DNA from: an uncultured Phascolarctobacterium sp.
GTDB lineage: Bacteria > Bacillota > Negativicutes > Acidaminococcales > Acidaminococcaceae
Direction: 5' to 3'
Assembly (NCBI GenBank): GCA_937906915.1
Contig: CALCUU010000112.1
Span: 1-6,644, forward strand
Length of the DNA stretch: 6,644 bases
Shown here piece by piece: positions 1 to 6,020 of the stretch. The notes below the pieces were generated by a model. That model was not told the DNA's origin and ran no database searches. It saw nothing but the letters and a program-made list of their open reading frames with translations. How positions within the stretch are numbered: position 1 is the stretch's first letter; each line of letters begins with the position of its first letter. The position numbers and the translations under genes were made by a program.

Positions 1-1986
1 TTCTGTTTCGTAGAAGCTTTCTTCCAAACCCAAGTCTTTAGCACGACTGCGAATATAGGTGTAGCCTGCTTGCGCAGATTCCTTCATTACATCGCCCAGT
101 TGACCGGTCAAGGTCAAGCTGCCCTTGCCCTTGTAAACCAGCACTTCCACTTTCAAAAGCTCGCCGCCAACAGCAGTCCAAGCTAAACCAGTGCAAATGC
201 CCACTTCGGATTTAATGGTTACATCATCTTCCAAGTAAATTACAGGGCCTAAATATTTTTCTAAATTCTTTTCAGTTACCTTAGCAGTTTTGCTTGCGCC
301 GGTAACAATTTTATGAGCAATTTTGCGGCACACGCCAGCAATCTTACGCTCTAAATTACGCACGCCTGCTTCGCGGGTGTAATCGCGGATAATGCGACGT
401 AACGCTTTTTCGCTAATGGACATTTTACGTTTTTCCAAGCCGTGTGCCTTGCGTTCTTTCGGAAGCAGGTGCAGTTCGGCAATCTTAACCTTTTCGTCCT
501 CAGTGTAGCTGGAAAGTTGGATAACTTCCATTCTGTCTAAAAGGGCAGGCGGAATGGTCTCCACAGTATTTGCAGTTACAATCCAGAATACGTTGGAAAG
601 GTCAAAGGGGAACTCAATAAAGTGGTCACTAAAAGCGTGGTTTTGTTCCGGGTCAAGTGCTTCAAGCAGTGCAGAAGCAGGGTCACCACGGAAGTCGGAA
701 GCCATTTTGTCAACTTCGTCCAGCAGGAACACAGGGTTCATACAGCCACAAGTTTGCATACCATGAATAATTCTGCCGGGCATAGCGCCAATGTAGGTAC
801 GACGATGACCACGAATTTCAGCCTCGTCACGAATACCACCCAAGGAAATGCGGGTATATTTGCGACCGATAGCTTCAGCAATGCTGTGAGCCAAAGAAGT
901 CTTGCCCACGCCCGGAGGTCCTACCAAGCAAAGGATGGGGCCTTTGGTATCTTGGGTAAGAGCACGCACTGCCAAAAATTCCAGAATGCGTTCCTTAACC
1001 TTCTTCAAACCGTAGTGGTCTTTTTCCAGCACGTCTTCAGCACGCTTTAAATCGAAATTATCTTGATTGAACTTGCCCCAGGGCAAGGACAGCAATGCAT
1101 CTAAATAGTTGCGGATTACTGCGCCTTCTGCCATCATGGGAGGCATCTTGTAAAGTCTATCAAGCTCTTTTTCACATTTGGCAACAACTTCTTCGGGAAG
1201 CTCCAAGGCAGCCATTTGCTTTCTGTATTCTTCAATCTCCGCTTTCAGCTCATCGCCTTCGCCAAGTTCCTTGTTGATGGCTTTAATCTGTTCACGCAGA
1301 TAATATTCTTTTTGGTTACGCTCAATTTGCTTACGCACTTCTTGAGCGATATTTTTTTCAAGGCCTGCGATTTCCAGTTCCTTGCTCAAAAGCTCATACA
1401 GCTTATGCATACGCTTTTGCACGTTTGCCAATTCCAAAAGCTGTTGCTTTTCTTCCATGCTCACTGCAAGGTAGCCTGCAATCATATCGGTAACGCGACC
1501 TGCGTCCGGTTGACCTTTCAATGCTTGCAACACTTCGCTATTTACTTTTTTAGTAACAAGCACCCATTGCTCGAAGGCTTCAATAAGCATACGGCGCAGT
1601 GCTTCTACTTCAATTTCGTAGCCAAGCACAGGAGCAAGCACACGGCAATGACCCAGGAAGTAAACCTTTTCAGTTGCAGAATCGGTAATGGAAACGTATT
1701 CAACACGTTCCAAACCTTCTACCAAAATGCGGATAGCACCGTTAGGCAATTTCAAAAGCTGTTTAACTTCAGCTAAGGAACCAAATTTATATAAATCCTC
1801 AGGCTGTACATCAGTAAGCGCCGCGTCCTTTTGGGTTACCAAAAGCAGACGACGACCACTTTCCATGGCAGCTTCTACGGCAGCAATGGATTTTTCACGA
1901 CCAACGTCAAGGTTGATAATCATACCCGGAAAAACCATCATGCCTCTAAGCGCCAACAGCGGTAAGGTCATAATTTCTTCAGTCAA
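1..1986 (-). CDS. lon: ATP-dependent protease Lon (LonA type), N-terminal 662 codons; C-terminus beyond window
   Basis: Lon is a cytoplasmic homohexameric AAA+ serine protease that unfolds and degrades damaged and regulatory proteins. Read from the TTG at 1986, the frame is open to the window edge (exactly 662 codons). Visible order: N-terminal substrate domain (about 1-200), helical linker (about 200-300), AAA+ module (about 305-575) with Walker A GPPGVGKT (356-363), Walker B VFLLDEVD (419-426), sensor-1 Asn in TANTVETIPP (N473), arginine finger R485 and sensor-2 R543 in GVRNLER. The protease domain begins near 590 and stops at FYETE, roughly 15-20 residues before the family's catalytic Ser; the Ser-Lys dyad is therefore not visible. 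LonA proteins are usually about 770-810 residues, so some 110-150 are missing by truncation at the window edge, not by mutation. The TTG start is chosen because AAGGAGG lies 7 nt upstream; the next in-frame ATG, codon 6, would be about 22 nt from that site. It is the last visible gene of the tig-clpP-clpX-lon run, 61 nt after clpX. Confidence 0.97.
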   Translation of the reverse strand, partial: MTEEIMTLPLLALRGMMVFPGMIINLDVGREKSIAAVEAAMESGRRLLLVTQKDAALTDVQPEDLYKFGSLAEVKQLLKLPNGAIRILVEGLERVEYVSITDSATEKVYFLGHCRVLAPVLGYEIEVEALRRMLIEAFEQWVLVTKKVNSEVLQALKGQPDAGRVTDMIAGYLAVSMEEKQQLLELANVQKRMHKLYELLSKELEIAGLEKNIAQEVRKQIERNQKEYYLREQIKAINKELGEGDELKAEIEEYRKQMAALELPEEVVAKCEKELDRLYKMPPMMAEGAVIRNYLDALLSLPWGKFNQDNFDLKRAEDVLEKDHYGLKKVKERILEFLAVRALTQDTKGPILCLVGPPGVGKTSLAHSIAEAIGRKYTRISLGGIRDEAEIRGHRRTYIGAMPGRIIHGMQTCGCMNPVFLLDEVDKMASDFRGDPASALLEALDPEQNHAFSDHFIEFPFDLSNVFWIVTANTVETIPPALLDRMEVIQLSSYTEDEKVKIAELHLLPKERKAHGLEKRKMSISEKALRRIIRDYTREAGVRNLERKIAGVCRKIAHKIVTGASKTAKVTEKNLEKYLGPVIYLEDDVTIKSEVGICTGLAWTAVGGELLKVEVLVYKGKGSLTLTGQLGDVMKESAQAGYTYIRSRAKDLGLEESFYETE

Positions 1987-1993
1987 AGCTATC

Positions 1994-2000
1994 CCTCCTT
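1994..2000 (-). promoter_or_regulatory. Ribosome binding site fixing the TTG start of lon
   Basis: The minus strand reads AAGGAGG followed by 7 nt and then TTG at 1986-1984. This near-perfect Shine-Dalgarno sequence at ideal spacing decides for the TTG over the ATG five codons further in. A strong site with a weak initiation codon is a common way of setting moderate translation; that role here is inference. Confidence 0.85.
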
Positions 2001-2012
2001 TATATTGAAATA

Positions 2013-2035
2013 GGGAGAAAGGCAATGCCTCTCCC
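2013..2035 (-). other. Hairpin in the clpX-lon intergenic gap
   Basis: On the plus strand GGGAGA (2013-2018) pairs with TCTCCC (2030-2035) and GGC (2021-2023) with GCC (2027-2029), with loop AAT and a two-base AA bulge. On the minus-strand transcript the hairpin sits 13 nt after the clpX stop and is followed by UAUUUC, not a run of U, so it is a poor intrinsic terminator for clpX. On the plus strand a T-rich stretch does follow (CCCTTTTATTCTTTT), but no plus-strand gene is present. It may act as a processing or stability element, or a weak attenuator, between clpX and lon. Confidence 0.5.
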
Positions 2036-2047
2036 CCTTTTATTCTT

Positions 2048-3298
2048 TTACTCAATAACCATCTGCGGTTCTGCATGTTCACGTACGGTTTCCTCAGTAA
2101 CGATGCATTTATAAACATCATCACGGGAAGGAACCTCGTACATTACGTTGCGCATAATGGATTCGATGATGGCACGCAAGCCACGAGCGCCTGCGTTACG
2201 TTTCAAAGCTTCTTCTGCGATTGCAGTTAAAGCGCCTTCCTCAAATTCCAGCTCAACGCCATCCATAGCCAAGAAGTGTTGATATTGTTTAATCAAAGCA
2301 TTACGCGGTTCGCACAAAATGCGTACCAATGCTTCCTTATCCAAGCTATTCAAGGTAACAACAACGGGCAAGCGTCCTGCAAATTCAGGAATCAAGCCAA
2401 ATTTCATCAAATCTTCCGGCAAAACCTTAGCGAAGATTTCGTTGTTATTAACTTCCGCTTTCTTTTGAATGTCCGCACCAAAGCCCAAGTTCTTTTTACC
2501 AATACGAGCGTTGATGATGTTTTCTAAACCAGCAAACGCACCGCCACAGATAAAGAGAATGTTGGTGGTATCAATGGTAATGAACTCTTGGTGAGGATGC
2601 TTGCGACCACCTTTAGGAGGAACGCTGGCAACAGTGCCTTCCAAAATTTTCAAGAGAGCTTGTTGCACACCTTCACCGGAAACATCACGGGTGATGGAAA
2701 CATTTTCAGATTTACGGGAGATTTTATCAATTTCATCAATGTAGACAATGCCACGTTGAGCAGCTTCCACATCATAATCAGCATTTTGAATAAGCTTCAG
2801 AAGAATGTTCTCCACGTCTTCGCCAACGTAACCAGCTTCGGTCAAAGTTGTAGCATCTGCCATAGCGAAGGGAACTTGCAAAATTTTTGCCAAGGTTTGT
2901 GCAAGCAAGGTTTTACCGCTACCGGTAGGGCCAAGCATTAAAATGTTGGACTTTTGCAATTCTACGGGACGTTCTTCTTCAGGATTTTGCATTTCATAAT
3001 TGATGCGTTTGTAGTGGTTGTAAACAGCAACAGCCAAGGTTTTCTTAGCTTCGTCTTGACCAACTACATATTCATCAAGAATTTCTTTAATTTCTTTCGG
3101 TCTGGGCAAATCGCTGGCAGAGGGCATGCTTTCAGCATTTGCCTTTTGGTTTTCCTCTTTAAGCATATCTACGCAATAATCGATACACTCATCGCAGATA
3201 CAAACCCCACCACGTCCGCCTTTAATCATGTTACGAACTTGACCTTCGCGTTTACCGCAGAAGGAGCAGGAGTTTTCTTTATTCCCCTCATTGATCAT
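2048..3298 (-). CDS. clpX: ATP-dependent Clp protease ATP-binding subunit ClpX
   Basis: ClpX is the hexameric AAA+ unfoldase that recognises tagged substrates and threads them into the ClpP barrel in the cytoplasm. At 416 residues it is of normal family length. The N-terminal zinc-binding domain shows CSFC (C11, C14) and CDEC (C35, C38); C33 and C42 are additional cysteines nearby, C33 replacing the residue that is usually aromatic. The AAA+ core has Walker A GPTGSGKT (123-130), pore-1 loop GYVG (156-159), Walker B IVYIDEID (184-191), the RKH pore-entrance loop (232-234), an LGF loop (271-273) at the position of the ClpP-docking IGF motif, arginine finger R309 in [11 protein letters not shown], and sensor-2 R372 in GARGLR. 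Every functional motif is intact. AAGGAG lies 7 nt before the ATG. The gene follows clpP after 23 nt, consistent with co-transcription and with the two proteins forming one machine. Confidence 0.99.
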   Translation of the reverse strand: MINEGNKENSCSFCGKREGQVRNMIKGGRGGVCICDECIDYCVDMLKEENQKANAESMPSASDLPRPKEIKEILDEYVVGQDEAKKTLAVAVYNHYKRINYEMQNPEEERPVELQKSNILMLGPTGSGKTLLAQTLAKILQVPFAMADATTLTEAGYVGEDVENILLKLIQNADYDVEAAQRGIVYIDEIDKISRKSENVSITRDVSGEGVQQALLKILEGTVASVPPKGGRKHPHQEFITIDTTNILFICGGAFAGLENIINARIGKKNLGFGADIQKKAEVNNNEIFAKVLPEDLMKFGLIPEFAGRLPVVVTLNSLDKEALVRILCEPRNALIKQYQHFLAMDGVELEFEEGALTAIAEEALKRNAGARGLRAIIESIMRNVMYEVPSRDDVYKCIVTEETVREHAEPQMVIE

Positions 3299-3321
3299 AG
3301 GTTATCTCCTTATAATGTATC

Positions 3322-3915
3322 TTATTTTGCAGCTTCGTGACGTTCCAAAACCTTGTCAATCAAGCCATATTCTTTAGCTTCACGGCTGGTGAGGAAGTAG
3401 TCACGGTCCGTATCATGAGCAATCTTTTCGATGCTTTGACCGGTATGCTTAGCAAGTACGCCGTTCATTTCTTCGCGAACGCGTAAGATTTCACGAGCGT
3501 GAATTTCGATTTCAGAAGCCTGACCTTGTGCACCGCCCAAGGGTTGATGAATCATAACACGGGAGAAGGGCAACGCATAACGTTTGCCGGGAGCACCCGC
3601 TGCCAAAAGCACGGAAGCCATGGAAGCTGCCATACCCATGCAGATGGTAGAAACATCAGGTTTAATGTATTGCATGGTATCGTAAATAGCCATACCTGCA
3701 CTTACACTACCACCAGGGCTGTTGATATACAGATGAATATCTTTGTCAGGGTCTTCAGATTCTAAAAAGAGTAATTGAGCAATGACAACATTCGCCATGT
3801 TGTCATCGATGGGTCCGGTCACAAAAACTATTCTGTCTTTGAGCAGACGAGAGTAAATGTCATAAGAACGTTCTCCGCGGCTGGATTGTTCAACGACGAT
3901 AGGCACGTAGTTCAT
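3322..3915 (-). CDS. clpP: ATP-dependent Clp protease proteolytic subunit ClpP
   Basis: ClpP is the serine peptidase of the Clp system: two heptameric rings form a closed barrel that needs ClpX (or another Clp ATPase) to admit substrates. The 197-residue protein has the complete catalytic triad, S98 in GMAASMAS, H123 in MIHQP and D172 in DTDRDYF, numbered as in Bacillus ClpP. The oxyanion-region motif [11 protein letters not shown] (64-74) and the [13 protein letters not shown] handle segment (126-138) are also present. The short N-terminus suggests little or no propeptide. AAGGAG sits 7 nt upstream of the ATG. The gene stands between tig (92 nt upstream, with a hairpin in the gap) and clpX (23 nt downstream). 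No CtsR-type heptad repeat is visible before it. Confidence 0.99.
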   Translation of the reverse strand: MNYVPIVVEQSSRGERSYDIYSRLLKDRIVFVTGPIDDNMANVVIAQLLFLESEDPDKDIHLYINSPGGSVSAGMAIYDTMQYIKPDVSTICMGMAASMASVLLAAGAPGKRYALPFSRVMIHQPLGGAQGQASEIEIHAREILRVREEMNGVLAKHTGQSIEKIAHDTDRDYFLTSREAKEYGLIDKVLERHEAAK

Positions 3916-3932
3916 TGTTTCACTCCTTCACT

Positions 3933-3975
3933 AAAAACACCACAAGTGCCGTAGGTACTACGGGTTGTAATTTTT
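3933..3975 (-). terminator. Candidate intrinsic terminator or attenuator between tig and clpP
   Basis: On the plus strand CCGTAG (3949-3954) and CTACGG (3958-3963) form a perfect 6-bp stem with a 3-base loop, extended beyond a small internal loop by ACAA (3942-3945) with TTGT (3965-3968). On the minus transcript the hairpin is followed, four bases later, by UUUUU (3937-3933), and an A-run on the far side could pair with it. The stem is interrupted and the U-run is short, so partial termination after tig is more likely than a full stop. The clpP ribosome binding site begins only 4 nt after the U-run, so the structure could also affect clpP translation. Function is inferred. Confidence 0.45.
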
Positions 3976-4007
3976 GAAGGTTAGATTTTATAATTTTAGG
4001 GATTCAA

Positions 4008-5291
4008 TTATTGAGCGCTGTCGATTACAACGTGAGCAGCTTTGCGGCGCAGGATGTTTGCGAGCAAGAGGCCCATGGTGCCGTTGTTTTTGATGATTTG
4101 TTTAACTTCTTCAACTTTAGCGCCGTGTTGGTCAGCGATTGCTGCGATTTCAGCGTCAACGTCAGCCATGTCTACTTGGATGTTTTCAGCTTTAGCGATT
4201 GCATCCAGAACGAGGTCGGTTTTAACGTTTTCTTCAGCAGTCGGGCGTTGGTTTTCACGGATTTTGTCCATGTCTTGGCCAGTGTATTGCATGTACATTT
4301 CCAAGGACATTTTGCGGCTTTCGAGGCTCATTTTCATTTCGTCAACCATTTGGGTAATGCGGTCTTCGATCATGATAGCAGGAACTTCGAATTTAGCGTT
4401 AGCTACTGCCAGGTCAACCAAAGCGCGTTCGTAAGCAACTTTTGCTTGTTCTTCAGCAGCTGCTTGCATACGTTCTTTATAGTTAGCGCGCAGTTCTTCA
4501 ACGGTTTTGAAATCGCTGTTAGCTGCAACGTATTCGTCGGTCATTTCCGGCAATACTTTACGTTTAACGTCTTGGATGTTTACTTTGAAGATAGCTTCTT
4601 TGCCAGCCAATTCAGCTACGAAGTATTCGGTCGGGAAGGTTACTTCTACGTCAGTGGAATCGCCTTTGGACAAGCCAACCAATTGGTCTTCAAAGCCGGG
4701 GATGAAGGAGTTGGAGCCAACTTCCAAAGGATAGCCTTTGCCTTCGCCGCCGCTGAAAGCTTCGCCGTCAACAGTACCAGCAAAGTCGATGATTGCGAAG
4801 TCGCCTTTTTCAATTACAGCGCCTTCTTCAGCAGCTACCATTTTAGCGTTGCGGTTACGCAGGTCATTTACAGCAGCGTCAACGTCTTCGTCGGTTACAA
4901 CAGCTTCTTGTTTTTCAACGTGCAAGCCTTTGTATTCGCCCAGTTCCGGTTCCGGTTTCAAAGTAACTTTGATAACCAATTCCATGTCTTGACCTTCTTC
5001 GAATACGGAAGTTTCTACTTTCGGGTCATCAACGGGGATAAGTTTTTGGAGTTCCAAAGCTTCGCTATAAGCTTTGTTAGCAACAAATTCGAAAGCTTCT
5101 TGTTTTACAGCATCTTTGCCATAGTGCATTTCGATGATGTTGCGGGGAGCTTTGCCTTTGCGGAAGCCCGGGATATTTACGCTTTGAGCAATTTTTTGTA
5201 CAGCTTGTTTAAAGCCATTGTTTACAACTGCTGCTTCAGCAGTGATTTTCAGAGTTGCTTCATTACCTACTCTTTCAACGGTTACGTTCAT
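4008..5291 (-). CDS. tig: Trigger factor (ribosome-associated chaperone and peptidyl-prolyl isomerase)
   Basis: Trigger factor binds the ribosome at the nascent-chain exit and shields emerging polypeptides; it also has prolyl isomerase activity. At 427 residues it is of normal length. The N-terminal ribosome-binding domain (about 1-115) holds the signature loop GFRKGKAP (42-49). The FKBP-type isomerase domain spans about 160-245, with GDFAIIDFAGTVDGEAF and FIPGFEDQLVG recognisable. The C-terminal helical chaperone arms fill about 255-420. The start ATG has GGGAGG 9 nt upstream. Codon use is strongly selected: the strand-exchanged frame is open along the whole gene, which means no TTA, CTA or TCA codon occurs in 427 codons, as expected for a highly expressed gene. 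It is first in the tig-clpP-clpX-lon run, with its own promoter about 105 nt upstream of the start. Confidence 0.99.
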   Translation of the reverse strand: MNVTVERVGNEATLKITAEAAVVNNGFKQAVQKIAQSVNIPGFRKGKAPRNIIEMHYGKDAVKQEAFEFVANKAYSEALELQKLIPVDDPKVETSVFEEGQDMELVIKVTLKPEPELGEYKGLHVEKQEAVVTDEDVDAAVNDLRNRNAKMVAAEEGAVIEKGDFAIIDFAGTVDGEAFSGGEGKGYPLEVGSNSFIPGFEDQLVGLSKGDSTDVEVTFPTEYFVAELAGKEAIFKVNIQDVKRKVLPEMTDEYVAANSDFKTVEELRANYKERMQAAAEEQAKVAYERALVDLAVANAKFEVPAIMIEDRITQMVDEMKMSLESRKMSLEMYMQYTGQDMDKIRENQRPTAEENVKTDLVLDAIAKAENIQVDMADVDAEIAAIADQHGAKVEEVKQIIKNNGTMGLLLANILRRKAAHVVIDSAQ

Positions 5292-5349
5292 GAATAAAAT
5301 CCTCCCTTAAATTTATATGGGTAAATAAAATAATATAATCGGATTAGTG

Positions 5350-5380
5350 TGTCAGCTTTCCTACAGCAATATTGCTGACA
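5350..5380 (-). repeat. Nested inverted repeat in the tig 5' leader
   Basis: TGTCAGC (5350-5356) is the exact inverse complement of GCTGACA (5374-5380), giving a 7-bp stem around a 17-base loop. Inside it, CAGCAATATTGCTG (5364-5377) is a perfect 14-bp palindrome sharing the right arm, so the transcript can form one hairpin or the other but not both. It falls about 9-40 nt after the predicted tig transcription start and about 60 nt before the start codon. It could be an operator for a dimeric regulator or an RNA switch or stability hairpin; the sequence does not decide. It does not match the CIRCE or CtsR consensus. Confidence 0.6.
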
Positions 5381-5395
5381 TAAATCGCTCATAGT

Positions 5396-5424
5396 ATCAT
5401 ATCATAAAGAAGCTTTGTTGACAA
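5396..5424 (-). promoter_or_regulatory. Sigma-A-type promoter of tig
   Basis: On the minus strand TTGTCA (5424-5419, five of six consensus bases) is followed by a 17-bp spacer and TATGAT (5401-5396, five of six). A second overlapping TATGAT lies at 5406-5401, but its 12-bp spacing makes it a poor partner. Transcription would start near 5389, giving a leader of about 98 nt. It lies just after the tRNA-Gly terminator, so it is well placed to drive the tig-clpP-clpX-lon run independently of the tRNA. Confidence 0.7.
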
Positions 5425-5428
5425 TACT

Positions 5429-5458
5429 AAAAAGCCCTCTGGAAAACTCCAGAGGGCT
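5429..5458 (-). terminator. Intrinsic terminator of tRNA-Gly
   Basis: A perfect 11-bp stem, AGCCCTCTGGA (plus strand 5433-5443) with TCCAGAGGGCT (5448-5458), encloses a 4-base loop. On the minus strand the stem is followed directly by a run of five T ending at 5429. It begins 11 nt after the encoded CCA end of the tRNA. Only a few T follow on the plus strand, so the terminator works mainly for minus-strand transcription. It insulates the tig promoter from tRNA transcription. Confidence 0.92.
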
Positions 5459-5469
5459 AAAATTTTAAG

Positions 5470-5545
<76 letters not shown>

Positions 5546-5550
5546 GGTCA

Positions 5551-5565
5551 TTCCGTTGTTCGGAA
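5551..5565 (-). other. Small hairpin in the tRNA-Gly 5' leader
   Basis: TTCCG (5551-5555) pairs with CGGAA (5561-5565) around a 5-base loop. It occupies most of the predicted 22-nt leader between the transcription start (near 5567) and the mature tRNA 5' end at 5544, and would sit 6 nt upstream of the RNase P cut site. A role in RNase P processing is possible but inferred. Confidence 0.5.
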
Positions 5566-5573
5566 CGATATTT

Positions 5574-5602
5574 ATTATATTGCGTAAGAAAGAGTTTGTC
5601 AA
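5574..5602 (-). promoter_or_regulatory. Perfect-consensus promoter of tRNA-Gly
   Basis: The minus strand reads TTGACA (5602-5597), exactly 17 bp, then TATAAT (5579-5574): both hexamers match the housekeeping consensus at every base. The predicted start is near 5567. Immediately upstream of the -35, positions 5606-5625 are pure A/T apart from one G and one C, spanning about -39 to -58, where an UP element that binds the RNA polymerase alpha subunit would lie. This is the architecture of a very strong stable-RNA promoter. Confidence 0.92.
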
Positions 5603-5633
5603 CACTTTTTTGAAAAAATTTTTCAGGGGAAGA

Positions 5634-6002
5634 TTAAAATCCCAGATTGCTTAAAAACTCTAACCTACTCAATGCCAACTCAAACCATCTACGATTTTCA
5701 TACTCTAATATTTCAGAAGCATTATCTGCCCAATGATTAAAGTATCTCCACTGCGAAAAAATAGCAGAACCTAAAAGATTTATATCAATAATATCATCAA
5801 CAATCTTTTCCAAAGCATCACAATCATTTACTGCTTGTCCATATCTTTCGCGAAACGCATTTCCACAATCCATTTCAAAACCTAAAGAGCTACATTCATC
5901 TCCCATAGTTCCATCTACTATTTCTAAATAATTCGTGTTTTGATTTTGAAATATATCAAGCCATTTTACAGCAAAAGTATGTATTCTGCATTCTTCTTTC
6001 AA
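5634..6002 (-). CDS. Small acidic protein of unknown function, partner of the GIY-YIG gene
   Basis: I do not recognise this 122-residue protein. It is strongly acidic (22 Asp/Glu against 10 Lys/Arg), with four Cys (C5, C37, C46, C61) and four Trp (W14, W85, W91, W106). No signal peptide or membrane segment is apparent, so it is probably cytoplasmic. Segments that look conserved by composition are LGFEMDCG (40-47), IFSQWRYFNHWA (81-92) and NRRWFELALSRL (103-114). It starts with TTG at 6002; a stop codon lies directly upstream in frame, so no earlier start exists, and GGAGGT lies 9 nt before it. It follows the GIY-YIG gene by 18 nt, with its ribosome binding site starting just after that gene's stop, so the pair is probably one operon. 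Its base composition is AT-richer than tig-lon. An immunity, antidote or regulatory role toward the nuclease would fit the arrangement but is speculation. Confidence 0.8.
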   Translation of the reverse strand: MKEECRIHTFAVKWLDIFQNQNTNYLEIVDGTMGDECSSLGFEMDCGNAFRERYGQAVNDCDALEKIVDDIIDINLLGSAIFSQWRYFNHWADNASEILEYENRRWFELALSRLEFLSNLGF

Positions 6003-6011
6003 CTAAGATAC

Positions 6012-6017
6012 ACCTCC
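6012..6017 (-). promoter_or_regulatory. Ribosome binding site fixing the TTG start of the acidic protein gene
   Basis: GGAGGT on the minus strand lies 9 nt before the TTG at 6002-6000 and 3 nt after the stop codon of the upstream GIY-YIG gene. With the in-frame TAG directly before the TTG, it leaves this TTG as the only reasonable start. The closeness to the upstream stop suggests coupled translation of the pair. Confidence 0.75.
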
Positions 6018-6020
6018 ATT

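Noticed and set aside
554..2008. Several plus-strand open frames of 60-186 codons across lon
   Set aside because: They lie antisense to a continuous, motif-complete Lon frame, have no recognisable domains and overlap one another.
3976..4007. Separate clpP promoter in the tig-clpP gap (TATAAA-like sequence on the minus strand)
   Set aside because: The A/T-rich stretch offers -10-like hexamers but no acceptable -35 at 16-18 bp, so it is not called.
4011..5297. 428-codon plus-strand open frame over tig
   Set aside because: It is the exact codon-by-codon complement of trigger factor, its product is a low-complexity Phe/Ser/Val-rich string, and it has no plausible ribosome binding site. It reflects the absence of TTA, CTA and TCA codons in tig.
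5327..5355. Second promoter for tig, CTGACA with 17 bp to TATTTT
   Set aside because: The -35 is close to consensus but the -10 misses two bases, the -35 overlaps the leader repeat, and the stronger promoter upstream is sufficient. It remains possible but is not supported enough to annotate.
5611..5625. A/T palindrome after the acidic protein gene as an intrinsic terminator
   Set aside because: The stem is nearly all A-T pairs and is followed by A, not T, on the transcribed strand. Its position fits an UP element of the tRNA promoter better.
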